Shown here in pieces: positions 10,001 to 19,777 of a stretch of 64,000 nt of DNA (position 1 is its first letter; every line of letters begins with the position of its first letter). The translations under genes and the position numbers were made by a program. A model generated the notes under the pieces. That model saw nothing but the letters and a program-made list of their open reading frames with translations, was not told the origin of the DNA and ran no database searches. The DNA comes from Hungatella effluvii (lineage in GTDB: Bacteria > Bacillota > Clostridia > Lachnospirales > Lachnospiraceae): positions 124,001-188,000 of the forward strand of contig NZ_QJKD01000008.1 in NCBI RefSeq assembly GCF_003201875.1, written 5' to 3'.

Positions 10001-13000
10001 GATCCGGCGCCGTCATATTTTCTCTGATTTCAAAATAGACCTTCTCGGCCTGCAGATATCCGTCCGGCACTTCCTTTTCAATCAATACATAATATCCTGC
10101 CGGTATGTTCTTAATTACATGCGGAACCGTGGAAGACCTCCAGCTTTCAAATACCTCGCCTTCCTCTTTTATCTCATTTCCTAATTCGTCCGTTGTGATA
10201 TGAATCGGACGGATTTCAAGCAGCGCACCCGGAACCTCTTCCTTTGAGGTTAAATCCTTTTTGGATATCTCAACAGAATTAGCCTGGTCCGTCACTTCAT
10301 ACTGGTACGTGATAATCTCCACCCGGTCTGTCTTAACATTAAACTGGAATGTATGGAGGGCCGGATCGATCAAATATCCGTCCGGAGCGCTTACTTCCTG
10401 CACCTTAAATGTATATAAGCTCACAGAGCCGTCTGCACTCATCTCACCAATCGGCATGTCACTGCTTTCTACATACCCGTTCTTATCTGTAATCAGGATT
10501 GTGGCTGTATTTTTATCCACGTTCGTAAGCTTGAATGCCGCTCCGGCCAGCGGTTTGTCCGGATTTTCTGCATCGGCCTTTGTAATTACCAGCCGCCCTT
10601 TAATTCTCTTGTCTACCATTTCAATCTCAATGACCTGGCTGTTCTCCACGGATTCAAACCTAATCTCCTCCGCCCTGACATAACCGAATGGGGTCTGCTT
10701 TTCTACCAGGTAATAAATCCCCCGGGGCAGCCCTTCTATTTTGTGAGGCTTCAAATCGCCCGCTGCAAATCCGGCTGGTATCCGTCCCTCCTTTTGATCC
10801 TGTTCACTATAGATTCCATCGGAACCGGATATCCAGGTTTCCACAAGATCGCTTTCCTCGTAATCCACGGAAGGAATTAAGTTTCCATTCTGATCATAGA
10901 TGAAGTTCCCATCCGTATCCGTGATGAAAAGCTGATTTCCCGCTTCATCGTAACGATTATGCTTTGTCAGGTTCCCGTCCTCACCCGCCCGGTAGACAGC
11001 CAGCTCTGCCCCTGCAATAACTTTTCCGCCCGGCGTTCCGGTCTTTAAAAAGAGAACGGTAATCGGTTCATTCACCATGGTAAAGCTCTGGGTTCTGGTT
11101 TTCGACCCAACGTCTAAAACAGGAATATAAATGGGGGCGGCTTTCTTCATGCCGGACGGGACGTCCTCCTCTACCAGCACGTATTTGCCCACTGGCATAT
11201 AGTCAAAATGCATGGCCCCTGTTTCCGTTACATAGCATACAGTCTGGACACTGCCGGGAACCGGCTTTATGTCATAGTCGTAAGCAATATAACTATGGCC
11301 GCCCTCTGTAATGACCGGATGCGCTGTTTTTCGGACCTCCCTTCCATCGTGGGTGGTCCACTTATAAAACGGCGTTTCCGGGTTATAGCGGATTTGCCCA
11401 TTCTCATCATATTCCGGTTCCCCGTGTTCGTTAAGCACCGCCGGATAAAGTGCAAGTACCGCGGGGTTCTCATTGGCAAGCGCTTTCCCGGTTCTGGAGT
11501 CCGTTTTAAGGATTTCAACGGCGGTATGGTCGTCTTCCATGACAGCCCCCTGTACCTCCCCAGTCTCCAGAATAATGACCTCCACATCGCTGGAAGTCAC
11601 ATATCCGGCCTCCGTAGGCGTCCTCGTTTCCCTCAGGATATAATCGCCGGGTGCAATATGGTCAATCCAGTGCGGCTTCATAGTCCTGATGGGGTTATGA
11701 TTCCCGTCCAGTTTCTGATTTCCACGGTCATCGTATTCATACCCGGATATCCACTGCTCTTTGACTCTGGGGTTCCCCTCCTGATCTCTGGTAATTTCCA
11801 AATGCCAGCCCTTTTCCGAGTCATCATAAACCTTGTGGGCCGCATAAAGTGTCAGTTCCGCCCCTTCTACCTCTTTTCTCGATGTCATGTCAAGTTTGGA
11901 TATCTCGATTTTTGTAAAGTCGTTTTCCAGATAGAAAGACTGCGTCTCCGTGATTTCATTTACAAGCATACCGATTGGCATGGTCTGGACATAACCTTTC
12001 GATGACGGCACCACGGTCTCCTCCAGTATGTACGCTCCCGCCGGTACTCTGGCAATCTCATGGACCTTCTTCTCCGTTGTTGTCACCCATTCATTGTTCG
12101 TCATAGTCACCCCGCCATTTTTATAATAGATGGGCAAACCATTCTCATCGACGACCGGCTCCAAATTTGAGTTAATCGTCTCCCTTCCCTCTTCGTCCCT
12201 GTGAATCTCTACAGACTGGGAAATGATTTTATTGCCGTTTTTATCCAGAGGCCACACGATGATATTTTCCTTTTCATCTGTTACATAAGCCATACCAGTC
12301 TCGGAATCCAGCAAACAGATACGGTTCCCCCAGTCGTCAAGACCATACAGGATACCGCTTTCCTCATCGTACTCCGTCGGGTCATACTCCAAGTCAAAAT
12401 ACCAAAGCGGTACAACCGGGTTCTTTTCCTCTGTAATATCCCAGATATCGTTTTTCTGCGCGTCCTGTTCTGTAATCCGGATATCGGTATCAACTCCGGT
12501 TTCACTTGCCGTTATGCCGAGGACAGAATCAAACATATTGCGTTTTACCGTGACCCCTTTGTACTCATGTTCTCCGGTCTTCTCTACCCGAAGTCCCTGA
12601 TACATGGTAAGTGTTGCATTTCCAACGTAAGTGTTGTATCGGATTCCCTTCCCTGTAAACGCACCGTACTCCTCATAAAGAAGCCGCACATCGCCCATCT
12701 GCTTTAACTCTTCCTCCGTTCCGGATACCGTAATGGCTGACCACTCATCATAGGTTTTTGTGGCGTAGCCATACCCGGCATACTCGCCGTTCGGCCAGTA
12801 ATAGAGGATTACATCGCCTCTCTCTTTTAACTGTTCTTCATCGCCCTGAACCCGATAGGTAATGGTATCAGTGCCCTGCTCTACCTTATGGATCTCCACA
12901 CGGATTGGCCGGTCTTTTACCACCATCTGGTGCATATCTTCCATTATCGGTTTCCCATCTTGTCCAACGGCTTTCACGTACTGGTACTTAACCGCCGGCA

Positions 13001-16000
13001 CCTTCTTACCTGCGTCTCCGTCCTCATAATACTCAACTAAATCAGAGTAAACCTCGATGGCAATGGGTTTAGAGCGCACATAACCCTCCGGCGGATTTTG
13101 TTCCACCAGGACATAGCAGCCGGCTCCAAGCATCTGTGGCAGTTCAATATAACCGACGCACTGTTTCTCATTGCTCAGGCTCCCGTCTTCCTGCTCTGCT
13201 TCACCGTCCCGAACCGTGCTGTATGCCTTAAAAATCCCGACCTCTGCCCCTGTTTCATCACGCATGATAATCTGTTCGGTCTCATCATAGAGCGGCACCC
13301 CATGTTCATCAAACAGGACGTCTCCAGTTCCTTCCACTCCGGTCGTGCCGCTTCCTTCCACATCCCGCTTGGCCGCATAGATTTTAAATAAGGCTCCATC
13401 GTGCAGGATATTCTCACCAGTTTCACTGTCCAGCTTTTCAATGCGGATTCGGGAGCCGTAAAACTCATTTTCAAAATCCATGTTGGCAAAGCTGATAAAA
13501 TTAAAGGAGCCGTCTTTTTCCAGACCAGGCTCCCGGTTTCCGATATCTCCATTATCATTGATGACTTCCCCGTATCTTGGGTCTAACACACTCCATGGAA
13601 CCAGTGCTTTTGCATACTTACGGTCTATGGCAGTGGAGATTCCGGTCATGGTATCCACGCCGTCAAGCGTCACCCCGTAATCTGCCACATTTCCGTCCCG
13701 GTCCAGGTAGACATCATAATATACACCGTCCTGCTGCCCGTGGTCCTCGCTGATACTTTTGTAGCGGTAATACCCAGCTACCGTCTCATTCCCGCAGTCT
13801 CTGGCGCTGTCCGGCTCCAGGCCGTATTTAAACACCAGGAAATCCCCGTCATTATTGTGCGCCTTGATGGTGTGTGTCTCCTCATTAAAACGTATGAAGT
13901 ATCGTTCCATCAGTTCTTCCGGCGTCAGTTCTGCATCATAAAAATACTCAGGGGATGGATTTTTGTCGTGGATCGTCCCGTCCTCATCTATTTGAGGGGC
14001 AAACGGTATCTCCACTTCCTTTGGCTTGTCAATCTCGTAGTGCTTGCCGGGAATCTCCGTTGGTTGCTGTTCCACCAGGACATACACGCCATACGGCAGC
14101 ATAATACTCTGGCCCCAGTAATCGTCCTTCCCGCCGCCGCGGCTGGCATGGAGTGTTTTTAAGTCATGGTCCACATCATAGCGGGGATCGTCCCACTCCA
14201 CGGCAAGCATTTCCCCAAGCTCCGGATATTCTTTAAAAAAGGCTTCGTAATCATAGAATCCATTTTCTGTCTCTTTTAAAAATCCCGTTTCCAGCAAATC
14301 GCTCCGAAGATACAGCTTAAACGAAAAGCCCGGTATGGTTTTTGCCTCCGGGCGGTTATTAAATCCGCCAAAAAGCACCGTGAAAGGGTCTCTATGGATT
14401 TTATAGGTATTGGTATCCTTATAGGAATCCTCTGCGATATCCTTCGTCACTTTGATGGCCTGCTTTATCACCCTCTGGGCGACAATGATTGGATTGTCCC
14501 TGGTGCCTGCGTCCTGATCTACCTGATATTGGCCGGGATACAAAAGTACGGCTTCCTTGATATAGGAGCCTTCTGCAATCGCCTCCTTCTCTGTAAATAA
14601 ACTGACAGTAGCGTTCTCATACTGCCGCACATAATCGCCGTAGTCCATCTGAATGCCATCTATTACGATAGTCTGTTCCGGCGCCTGCGCCCGGTATGTA
14701 ACGGTAAGCGAACCTCCCTGGTTCTCCCAGTTCACGTCTGAAGTGTCTATATCTATCGTATAAAGCCCGCTGTACTGGTCAAACTCTGCCTCGATTTCTT
14801 CCAGCTTCTCTTCATACTGGAATATCGGTACCGTTTCGTATACTGGGATAGTCTCCATCTCCGGTATAGGATTTCCTTCCTGGTCCAGAATGTTTTCTCC
14901 TGGCTCATAGGTATCAGCGGCCTGTGGATACACGTATTCCACAACCAATGGTTCGCCCTGCTTAACCGGCTCTCTTACTGCCTTTTTTCCCACAGTAAAC
15001 CGATACCCATTCCGGACAAATTCGTCCGCCTCATAAATGGCATAAAAAAAGCCTGTGTCACAGGTGCTTTTTACAACCAGGTGGTCTGATGCTCTGTCAT
15101 AAATTGCCGTATCACTCAGCGCCTTATATCCATAGCGTATAATTGCTTTCCAGACATCGTCTTCCTCATAAACCCGGTCCACACGGTAGGCATCCCAGAA
15201 CGAATCAGAAGCACAGTATTCCAGAATTTCCCCAATGAACTGCTCATTGGTCTCCCCGTCAAGCTCTAGGATTGCCCAGGGATATCCGTCCAGGCTGTCT
15301 TTATATCCCGAATAGAGGAGCGCTTCATTCGCCTGCTTCTTTACATACGCTTTATCAATCTCTTCCGATACCTCTATATCCGGGTCTCCCCCGTCCTTCC
15401 GTTCAATTGCCGCAACACCGATATTCAGGCGGTTGACGGCAGAGTAGGTAAATTCCATCGGTTCGGCTTCATAGACCGGCTCTCCCTCTTCATCAAACTT
15501 TAATTTCACGGTTCCGTCGGGATTGTATTTATATTCCCCTCCTTCTGCTGTTTTGTAAATGATATTTCCATTGGAATCCCGCTTCTCAATCCGCTGCGTT
15601 CCGGTAATCATCTGTTCTTCTGAGGTCTTCTCATCACCCGTTACCCGGTAAAATTTTGAGCCTTCCGGATAACCGGACACTTTAATCTCATAACCGGTAG
15701 TGCCAAAATAGGTCACGGTAAAATCATTCCAACTGCCATCGTACTCATTAATCCGGTGGTTTAAATCCGTAGCGCTGACTGAACCTGATTTTGAGATTGG
15801 GAAGGTTGTCCCTGTACGGTTGGACTCTGACAGGTGAATACCCACCCGTGACAGCTCATACCCCTCGCTTCTTGATATCTCTTCTATATAATAGCTGCCT
15901 AAAAGGAGCGGACGGCCAATCCACTGGTTTCCATTATTTTCAACATTCTCCTCGTAGAGATTGGACGCTTGTTTACTGGTATCTGATTCTTCTGTAATTG

Positions 16001-18479
16001 CAACAAAAGAAGCATCTCCGTTTTCATCGGTTGCAGCCACGGCCACCAAATCGCCGGCGCTAAACACGGTTCCGGTATATCCATCCGGATGATTGATGTC
16101 CTCATAAGCATACAAGCCATAGACGGCCCCCTGCAGTGTTCCATCCCCCTGGGTCATTCCGTAGCTGGCACCGGTATCCTCCAGCCTATTTTCCATCAGT
16201 CCTGTGCTGCCTATCACTCCAACGCTTTTGGGCAAATCCTCCTGATACAATTCCAGATCTCTTTTATTAATATGAATTTGTCCTTCTGTCCGGTGGTCAT
16301 ATATTTCAAACAGATGCCCGGTGTCCGAATGAGAATAATCGCCTTGATTAACAGGCTGCACCTCGCTGTCGTGCATCACCCCGTCCCAGATCCAGGAGCT
16401 GCCTTCCCCTTCTTCTGCATATGCCTCGCCGCGTAATATCTCCAGTTTTATCTGTCTGGAGTTACTTGGAGTAGCCTCCCTGATCTCCTCCAGCTCCTCT
16501 TCTAAGTCTTCCTCCTCATTTTCCTCTCTATCTTCCCCTGTTTCTCTGCCGGTATCCTCTTTTTCTGCCTTCTCTGCATCAGATGGTGTTGCCGCTGCCT
16601 GTACCACCGGAACCTCATGTAAAGATATCCTCGGTTCCCCTGACTCATCTGTCGCCTCTGACGGCGTTGCTATGTCTACGCCAGGAGCCAAATAGGATCG
16701 GTCTGTTTCCTCTACCTTTTTATTTCCCGGATAGGTTCCGATTACCGTCCCCGTGCCGCCTGCCTCTGAGGAGGAAAAAGCCACAACCTCAACCGGAATA
16801 TCATCATTATGAATGTCATGGAGAATATATCCCAGCCTGGCCTTAATCTCCCTGGCCGTATAAACCCGCTCTAAATGAATCCAGGTGTCCCATGCCTCGT
16901 CTCGGTCCTCCTCAAGAGCGTCGCAGGCTACCCCCTCATCTAAGGAATGGAAGTCACAGTTTTCCTCACACCAGTCAACACACTGCTGCCAGGCTTCCCA
17001 TGCCTCGTTTTCCAATTCCTGATTTTTCTCATCAATCTCCGCCTGTTCATCCTCGGTTACTTCGCTCCCTGCTTCATAATATTCAATAACAGGTTCTGGA
17101 TGACCACCGCAATAGGACTTATGATAGTTATATGTTTTTAGATCTGTATGCTCTATGTACCCCTGTGAATCCGTAGTAACCCGTTTTGTACATACAGCCA
17201 GAGAGTCAAATCTTCCTTCTGATAAAGGGCTTTCCTTCCGGAATTGTTCTTCCTCTAAATTAGTCCCGTCAAGCTGCCTAAAGTCAAACTGTTCTATTAT
17301 TTCAAAATCAGAATTTTCCAGTGGCTTTCCGGTCTCCGAATCATATTTCTTCAGTTCTAACTTATAGTTTCGTTTAAAAATTTCTTCATGTTCATGTCTC
17401 TCATATGGGATTTCATATCCTCCAGAAGTTGTTGTCCCTTCTCCAAACTGAAGATAAACCTCCCAGGGTTCTTCTTTTCCCGCCATTGTGATCATGGCCT
17501 GCATACCTTCTGTGGAACTGTTTTCAGACCAGCCATCCGGATACCAGATTTTAAAAGTATTTGGTTTTATCATATACCTCGCAGCCAAAGATCCTTCTTT
17601 AAAACGACCCTTGACCAATCCAATATTAGGATTCCCGTCCATGCAGGTAAAAGTGATTTTATCTCCTTCTGTTTTGTAGTTCCAAGACTGCGGAAGTACA
17701 TATTCGATCTCTGATTGGCGCCAGTCGCTGCTGTCGATATCAAAGGTAACACTATAGCTGCCATCCTCATTTTTCTGCATTTTATGAACAGGTGCAGTGC
17801 TCATGTATTTAGATGTAAATGCCGGTATTGCGCCCTCCTCCGTAGTGCCATTCGCATGATTAAAAAATTCATTTAACGCACCTCTCGTCTGATCTGCCAA
17901 AGTCGAATTTTTAACATTGGCAAGCAGGACTTCCATCTGCACTTTGAAATCTTCAAGACCATTCCAGTTACCACTCATAACCGCCCATGTTGCTGCCTGT
18001 CCAAGTATATAATATCCCTGTGGTACTTTCCCTGCCCGTTCATTATAACCCTCAAAATTTCCAGAGGCTGATAACGCATACCATAATATCTCTGCGGTTT
18101 CACGTGTGAGTCCCAGTGGAAGATTATCCCCATCTCGATCAAGATCATAGGTATGAAAAGTGCCCTGTGTTCTGGTTCTCATCGACTTGTTCGGTTCCAT
18201 GCAGTATCCTGCCGCACTACCGCCTGAATCACTGACATTGGTGATTCCATAAGGCCATAATCCCACACGGTTATGATTCTTTCCGTAAAACGGGAAGCTG
18301 GCGCCTTCTTTCAGGAGATTTTGCGTTCCATAATAAGTAAATATTTCTCCCCTTCCCTCCCCATCTGCCCAGGCTGAAAAAGCACCGAACTCTACTGACA
18401 GAACAGGTAACAATGACAGCACAACCGCAAGCAGGAATGCTGTTAATCGCCTGCCTTTAGGATAATATCCTGTTTTCAA
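6033..18479 (-). CDS. Giant thioester/CnaB-repeat surface adhesin, 4,148 codons
   Basis: It starts at a TTG (18479) with AGGAGG 9 bases upstream. Signal peptide at residues 1-38. Next is a thioester-type domain with Cys93 (GYCMEPN) and Gln161 (GQAATWAV), the pair that in this family forms an internal Cys-Gln bond able to attach to host or recipient surfaces. At least 17 CnaB/SpaA-type units follow; the last 11 (about residues 2730-3740) are tandem units of about 85 residues with the VEIEKVD...YxIxE pattern linked to Lys-Asn isopeptide bonds. LPKTG is at 3764-3768, followed by a membrane helix and RKRR. Unusually, the frame continues from Met3800 into a second signal-like helix, a soluble domain and a C-terminal membrane helix. 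No sortase gene is in the window. The long plus-strand ORFs opposite it are shadows. Confidence 0.9.
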   Translation of the reverse strand: MKTGYYPKGRRLTAFLLAVVLSLLPVLSVEFGAFSAWADGEGRGEIFTYYGTQNLLKEGASFPFYGKNHNRVGLWPYGITNVSDSGGSAAGYCMEPNKSMRTRTQGTFHTYDLDRDGDNLPLGLTRETAEILWYALSASGNFEGYNERAGKVPQGYYILGQAATWAVMSGNWNGLEDFKVQMEVLLANVKNSTLADQTRGALNEFFNHANGTTEEGAIPAFTSKYMSTAPVHKMQKNEDGSYSVTFDIDSSDWRQSEIEYVLPQSWNYKTEGDKITFTCMDGNPNIGLVKGRFKEGSLAARYMIKPNTFKIWYPDGWSENSSTEGMQAMITMAGKEEPWEVYLQFGEGTTTSGGYEIPYERHEHEEIFKRNYKLELKKYDSETGKPLENSDFEIIEQFDFRQLDGTNLEEEQFRKESPLSEGRFDSLAVCTKRVTTDSQGYIEHTDLKTYNYHKSYCGGHPEPVIEYYEAGSEVTEDEQAEIDEKNQELENEAWEAWQQCVDWCEENCDFHSLDEGVACDALEEDRDEAWDTWIHLERVYTAREIKARLGYILHDIHNDDIPVEVVAFSSSEAGGTGTVIGTYPGNKKVEETDRSYLAPGVDIATPSEATDESGEPRISLHEVPVVQAAATPSDAEKAEKEDTGRETGEDREENEEEDLEEELEEIREATPSNSRQIKLEILRGEAYAEEGEGSSWIWDGVMHDSEVQPVNQGDYSHSDTGHLFEIYDHRTEGQIHINKRDLELYQEDLPKSVGVIGSTGLMENRLEDTGASYGMTQGDGTLQGAVYGLYAYEDINHPDGYTGTVFSAGDLVAVAATDENGDASFVAITEESDTSKQASNLYEENVENNGNQWIGRPLLLGSYYIEEISRSEGYELSRVGIHLSESNRTGTTFPISKSGSVSATDLNHRINEYDGSWNDFTVTYFGTTGYEIKVSGYPEGSKFYRVTGDEKTSEEQMITGTQRIEKRDSNGNIIYKTAEGGEYKYNPDGTVKLKFDEEGEPVYEAEPMEFTYSAVNRLNIGVAAIERKDGGDPDIEVSEEIDKAYVKKQANEALLYSGYKDSLDGYPWAILELDGETNEQFIGEILEYCASDSFWDAYRVDRVYEEDDVWKAIIRYGYKALSDTAIYDRASDHLVVKSTCDTGFFYAIYEADEFVRNGYRFTVGKKAVREPVKQGEPLVVEYVYPQAADTYEPGENILDQEGNPIPEMETIPVYETVPIFQYEEKLEEIEAEFDQYSGLYTIDIDTSDVNWENQGGSLTVTYRAQAPEQTIVIDGIQMDYGDYVRQYENATVSLFTEKEAIAEGSYIKEAVLLYPGQYQVDQDAGTRDNPIIVAQRVIKQAIKVTKDIAEDSYKDTNTYKIHRDPFTVLFGGFNNRPEAKTIPGFSFKLYLRSDLLETGFLKETENGFYDYEAFFKEYPELGEMLAVEWDDPRYDVDHDLKTLHASRGGGKDDYWGQSIMLPYGVYVLVEQQPTEIPGKHYEIDKPKEVEIPFAPQIDEDGTIHDKNPSPEYFYDAELTPEELMERYFIRFNEETHTIKAHNNDGDFLVFKYGLEPDSARDCGNETVAGYYRYKSISEDHGQQDGVYYDVYLDRDGNVADYGVTLDGVDTMTGISTAIDRKYAKALVPWSVLDPRYGEVINDNGDIGNREPGLEKDGSFNFISFANMDFENEFYGSRIRIEKLDSETGENILHDGALFKIYAAKRDVEGSGTTGVEGTGDVLFDEHGVPLYDETEQIIMRDETGAEVGIFKAYSTVRDGEAEQEDGSLSNEKQCVGYIELPQMLGAGCYVLVEQNPPEGYVRSKPIAIEVYSDLVEYYEDGDAGKKVPAVKYQYVKAVGQDGKPIMEDMHQMVVKDRPIRVEIHKVEQGTDTITYRVQGDEEQLKERGDVILYYWPNGEYAGYGYATKTYDEWSAITVSGTEEELKQMGDVRLLYEEYGAFTGKGIRYNTYVGNATLTMYQGLRVEKTGEHEYKGVTVKRNMFDSVLGITASETGVDTDIRITEQDAQKNDIWDITEEKNPVVPLWYFDLEYDPTEYDEESGILYGLDDWGNRICLLDSETGMAYVTDEKENIIVWPLDKNGNKIISQSVEIHRDEEGRETINSNLEPVVDENGLPIYYKNGGVTMTNNEWVTTTEKKVHEIARVPAGAYILEETVVPSSKGYVQTMPIGMLVNEITETQSFYLENDFTKIEISKLDMTSRKEVEGAELTLYAAHKVYDDSEKGWHLEITRDQEGNPRVKEQWISGYEYDDRGNQKLDGNHNPIRTMKPHWIDHIAPGDYILRETRTPTEAGYVTSSDVEVIILETGEVQGAVMEDDHTAVEILKTDSRTGKALANENPAVLALYPAVLNEHGEPEYDENGQIRYNPETPFYKWTTHDGREVRKTAHPVITEGGHSYIAYDYDIKPVPGSVQTVCYVTETGAMHFDYMPVGKYVLVEEDVPSGMKKAAPIYIPVLDVGSKTRTQSFTMVNEPITVLFLKTGTPGGKVIAGAELAVYRAGEDGNLTKHNRYDEAGNQLFITDTDGNFIYDQNGNLIPSVDYEESDLVETWISGSDGIYSEQDQKEGRIPAGFAAGDLKPHKIEGLPRGIYYLVEKQTPFGYVRAEEIRFESVENSQVIEIEMVDKRIKGRLVITKADAENPDKPLAGAAFKLTNVDKNTATILITDKNGYVESSDMPIGEMSADGSVSLYTFKVQEVSAPDGYLIDPALHTFQFNVKTDRVEIITYQYEVTDQANSVEISKKDLTSKEEVPGALLEIRPIHITTDELGNEIKEEGEVFESWRSSTVPHVIKNIPAGYYVLIEKEVPDGYLQAEKVYFEIRENMTAPDHVEMFDEHITVDIEKLDQDTEDFLPGARLQMIEKKTGQVVREWTSGEKPERFTALPAGVYVIRELESPEGYQVMESVEITVLPTAEVQTYTVRNYPIQVVIEKVDKETGEPVNGVKLELLDEEKKVVSKWVTGSEPMVFTGLRAGVYYIREAETADGYQLLQEPIKIVVTDTTGAQTFQIENQKIEVEIEKVDGENGQILAGAKLELVRLPEEEVIRQWVSADTPEVFEGISAGRYLIREVESPDAYLNMPPMEITVTDQEGVQKFTFQNSPIQAEIEKVDGESHDPVAGVMLKLVKEDGTVVREWMTDGSPERFSKLEAGDYLIYEISEADGYQKLKEPVKITVTKDYKIQVFTIENHKIEVNIEKLDKETKEPVVGAVLQLIRNRDSALVKEWVSGAEPEHFTGLEKGFYTIKEIQAAEGYLLLPEPVLIEVANEAGVQNFEVLNQKLEVDIQKTDGENPLPGTKLRLVRADNQEIIRDWISGELPEVFKGLAPGLYEIHELEPLPGYQMASPITIEVKEELEKQYFELENKQIEVHVEKVDSETKEPVAGAVLQLYSNPGKSEKLVEEWLTDGTVKTFTGLLAGSYEIREKSSPDGYATMKPIKFQVTNQPGPQLVTAENQKIQVEVSKQNGKDHRPVAGAKLQMVREADGQIIREWVSDEKPEAFKGLAPGRYVIREVEAPAGYKKMEPATIEVKDQTGIQDIVVYNYEIKHTPDHPGGGDEKPHDEYGSISKVDATTGERIAGAAITIYRPDGSIYFTGVSDRNGNVRFKKPKPGVYTFKETVGPENYYVNTTVFQFTVEEDGRIVGDNTVKDYKKMPVVIQKVDMDTGAGLAGAVIRILDYAGNVVIEGTTDREGKISFLPKEPGQYQYQEVIPPETYERNPAVFTFQVFEDGSVIGDCVLKNSRHYGTITAEYQSKLGGKGEVVLKGLEDLPKTGYGEEESHHGAEMALLLLAAVMMALALRKRRLMKTGCMALLVVLLLAGNSREAYAAEELYREEQYVTTDWDEKRNDFVQDITVDGVSYHLKEVHHEILGQRPVEPSGKERITVYSDAFLEDTEEKLIPAQEIVRDGRIYELQGYTKEKTVIPAHEELAEDTVLYEAVEATDTIPEHVPITVTDERTGQRTEQRVPLSGYTFSDRRWEDGFEFRAVFHEYGTPGYHLGDMIVPHNDETPKLAGYEEELLQLLGLDKKNYEIQKMEWAGDAYQDTEGVTCRDALISGRKMIADCSAVYGGSVMFEEENGFRYEAEYLARDFLKKQEVEYQVKATAIYTPQKTSKVPVALIGAGTAFAASAGAGGIYQVKRRKKVRSKKEVKKS

Positions 18480-18508
18480 AAGTATGCTCCTCCTTTATTT
18501 CTATACAA

Positions 18509-18585
18509 AAAACACATCCGGCAGATTCCTCTGTCTGGATGTGTTTTTTCATTCATATTATATTGTCTATAGACACTGAAATTAA
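18509..18585 (-). promoter_or_regulatory. Promoter, palindromic operator and leader hairpin of the giant adhesin
   Basis: -10 TATAAT at 18557-18562 with a weak -35 (TTAATT, 18580-18585). The spacer holds a perfect palindrome TGTCTATAGACA (18564-18575), a likely repressor site. A hairpin with a U tract (18509-18546, AACACATCC / GGATGTGTT) begins about 10 bases below the -10, so it sits at the very start of the mRNA. It could also terminate the upstream transglutaminase-like gene. Confidence 0.6.
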
Positions 18586-18598
18586 GTATTACGTCTTT

Positions 18599-19561
18599 CT
18601 AAAAACTGGGATTATCATACTCAATGTCACAGAACGGGCAAGTCCATGCTGATTCTCTCGCTCCAAAAGTGTAGTTGGTGCCGCAAACCGGGCAGGAAAA
18701 TCGTCTCCGATCTAAATAAAATGAAGGTGAGGTTCCTATTGTGGAAACATCTATTCCTTTCCATTCCCCATCAATCATCACACTATTCCACACATGGGCA
18801 GCATTTTCACTGATGCCGCACCGCAGGCCAACTGCATTGCTCAACAGTTTATAGGTTCTTGCAAAACCAACACATTCTGATTTTCCCAATACCAGTACCC
18901 CATATATAGTATCTGAATCCGGTTTGAATTCTCCTGTGTCATAAACTGCACGTTCCTGGATATATTCATATACACGTTCTGCTTTTTCCCTGTCGCTCAG
19001 CTGATAATTAAATCCAGTTATAAACTCTGCAGTTTTCTGATAGACGGCCGCCTCTTTTTCATTCAGCGCACTTACCGGATAAATTCCTCTGACAGCCGCT
19101 AAAATGCGAATATCCGACATCCCCCATCTGCCAAGTTCCTCTGCATAATCTGTCTCATCATCAAATATAAGGCCAAGGAAATCTTCATCTAAATAATAAC
19201 CATGATCATCATATGGAGTGGTAAATCCCCTTTCATCAATAACGGAATCCGGCCCCAGCCATGCCCCATCACTGCCAACTTTGTAACCATCCGGCGTGAC
19301 GCTATCCCTCTTCATAGCTCCAGTCACACCCATGAAATAATCCTTTCCATCATGATTGACCCAGCCAATTTTCATATATCCGTTGGAGATATAATATAAT
19401 TCCCCTTTATCCTCCAGCCAGCCGTCTCTCTGGTAGCTTCCGTCATCCCGCACATATTTCCAGCCACCATCATCACCCACCCACTTTCCTGCAAATACGG
19501 GAATCGCCATCATGCATGATAGAATCAGTGATACTGCAGCTACATATATTGTTTTCTTCAC
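18599..19561 (-). CDS. Secreted transglutaminase-like protein with wall-binding repeats and zinc ribbon
   Basis: 320 residues from the GTG at 19561, chosen for GGAGGT 7 bases upstream; it then starts directly with a signal peptide (VKKTIYVAAVSLILSCMMA). Residues about 25-100 carry choline-binding-type repeats (GWLEDKGELYYISNGYMKIGW). The C-terminal half has a transglutaminase core: Cys in GKSECVGFARTY, His in NAAHVWNSV, Asp in GIDVST. It ends with a zinc ribbon (CPVC...CPFC), unusual for an exported protein. Such cores act as proteases, cross-linkers or structural modules. The wall-binding repeats resemble the C-terminus of the protein at 20515-24360. Confidence 0.75.
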   Translation of the reverse strand: MKKTIYVAAVSLILSCMMAIPVFAGKWVGDDGGWKYVRDDGSYQRDGWLEDKGELYYISNGYMKIGWVNHDGKDYFMGVTGAMKRDSVTPDGYKVGSDGAWLGPDSVIDERGFTTPYDDHGYYLDEDFLGLIFDDETDYAEELGRWGMSDIRILAAVRGIYPVSALNEKEAAVYQKTAEFITGFNYQLSDREKAERVYEYIQERAVYDTGEFKPDSDTIYGVLVLGKSECVGFARTYKLLSNAVGLRCGISENAAHVWNSVMIDGEWKGIDVSTIGTSPSFYLDRRRFSCPVCGTNYTFGARESAWTCPFCDIEYDNPSF

Positions 19562-19731
19562 CTTATCCACCTCCAGCTTAATTTTTAAAATGTTTATCCA
19601 CCAATTCATTATCATCATATCAAACTGGACTTCCCTGCGTCTACTGCATTATAAAAAAACAAGACTTTTGCAAATTTTTTAGGATGACACTACCTTATTC
19701 CCTAAAATTCCACCGATGCCAACGGTATAGG

Positions 19732-19770
19732 AAAAACAAGATACCCGCACTTTTCATACAGGTATCTTGC
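19732..19770 (-). terminator. Terminator after the toxin-antitoxin pair
   Basis: Minus strand: CAAGATACC, a 14-base loop, GGGTATCTTG, then TTTTT. It follows the PIN gene stop directly. The rest of 19562-19731 shows no gene and probably holds the promoter of the transglutaminase-like gene. Confidence 0.8.
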
Positions 19771-19777
19771 TTATCTC

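Noticed and set aside
11208..12005. 265-codon plus-strand ORF opposite the giant adhesin
   Set aside because: It is a shadow of the GC-skewed repeat-rich minus-strand gene; no ribosome binding site and no family-like sequence. The same holds for the 210-codon frame at 7386-8018 and others in 6-18 kb.
19619..19731. Promoter TTGCAA...TATAAT upstream of the transglutaminase-like gene
   Set aside because: The spacer is only 14 bases, so it is not a credible sigma-A promoter.
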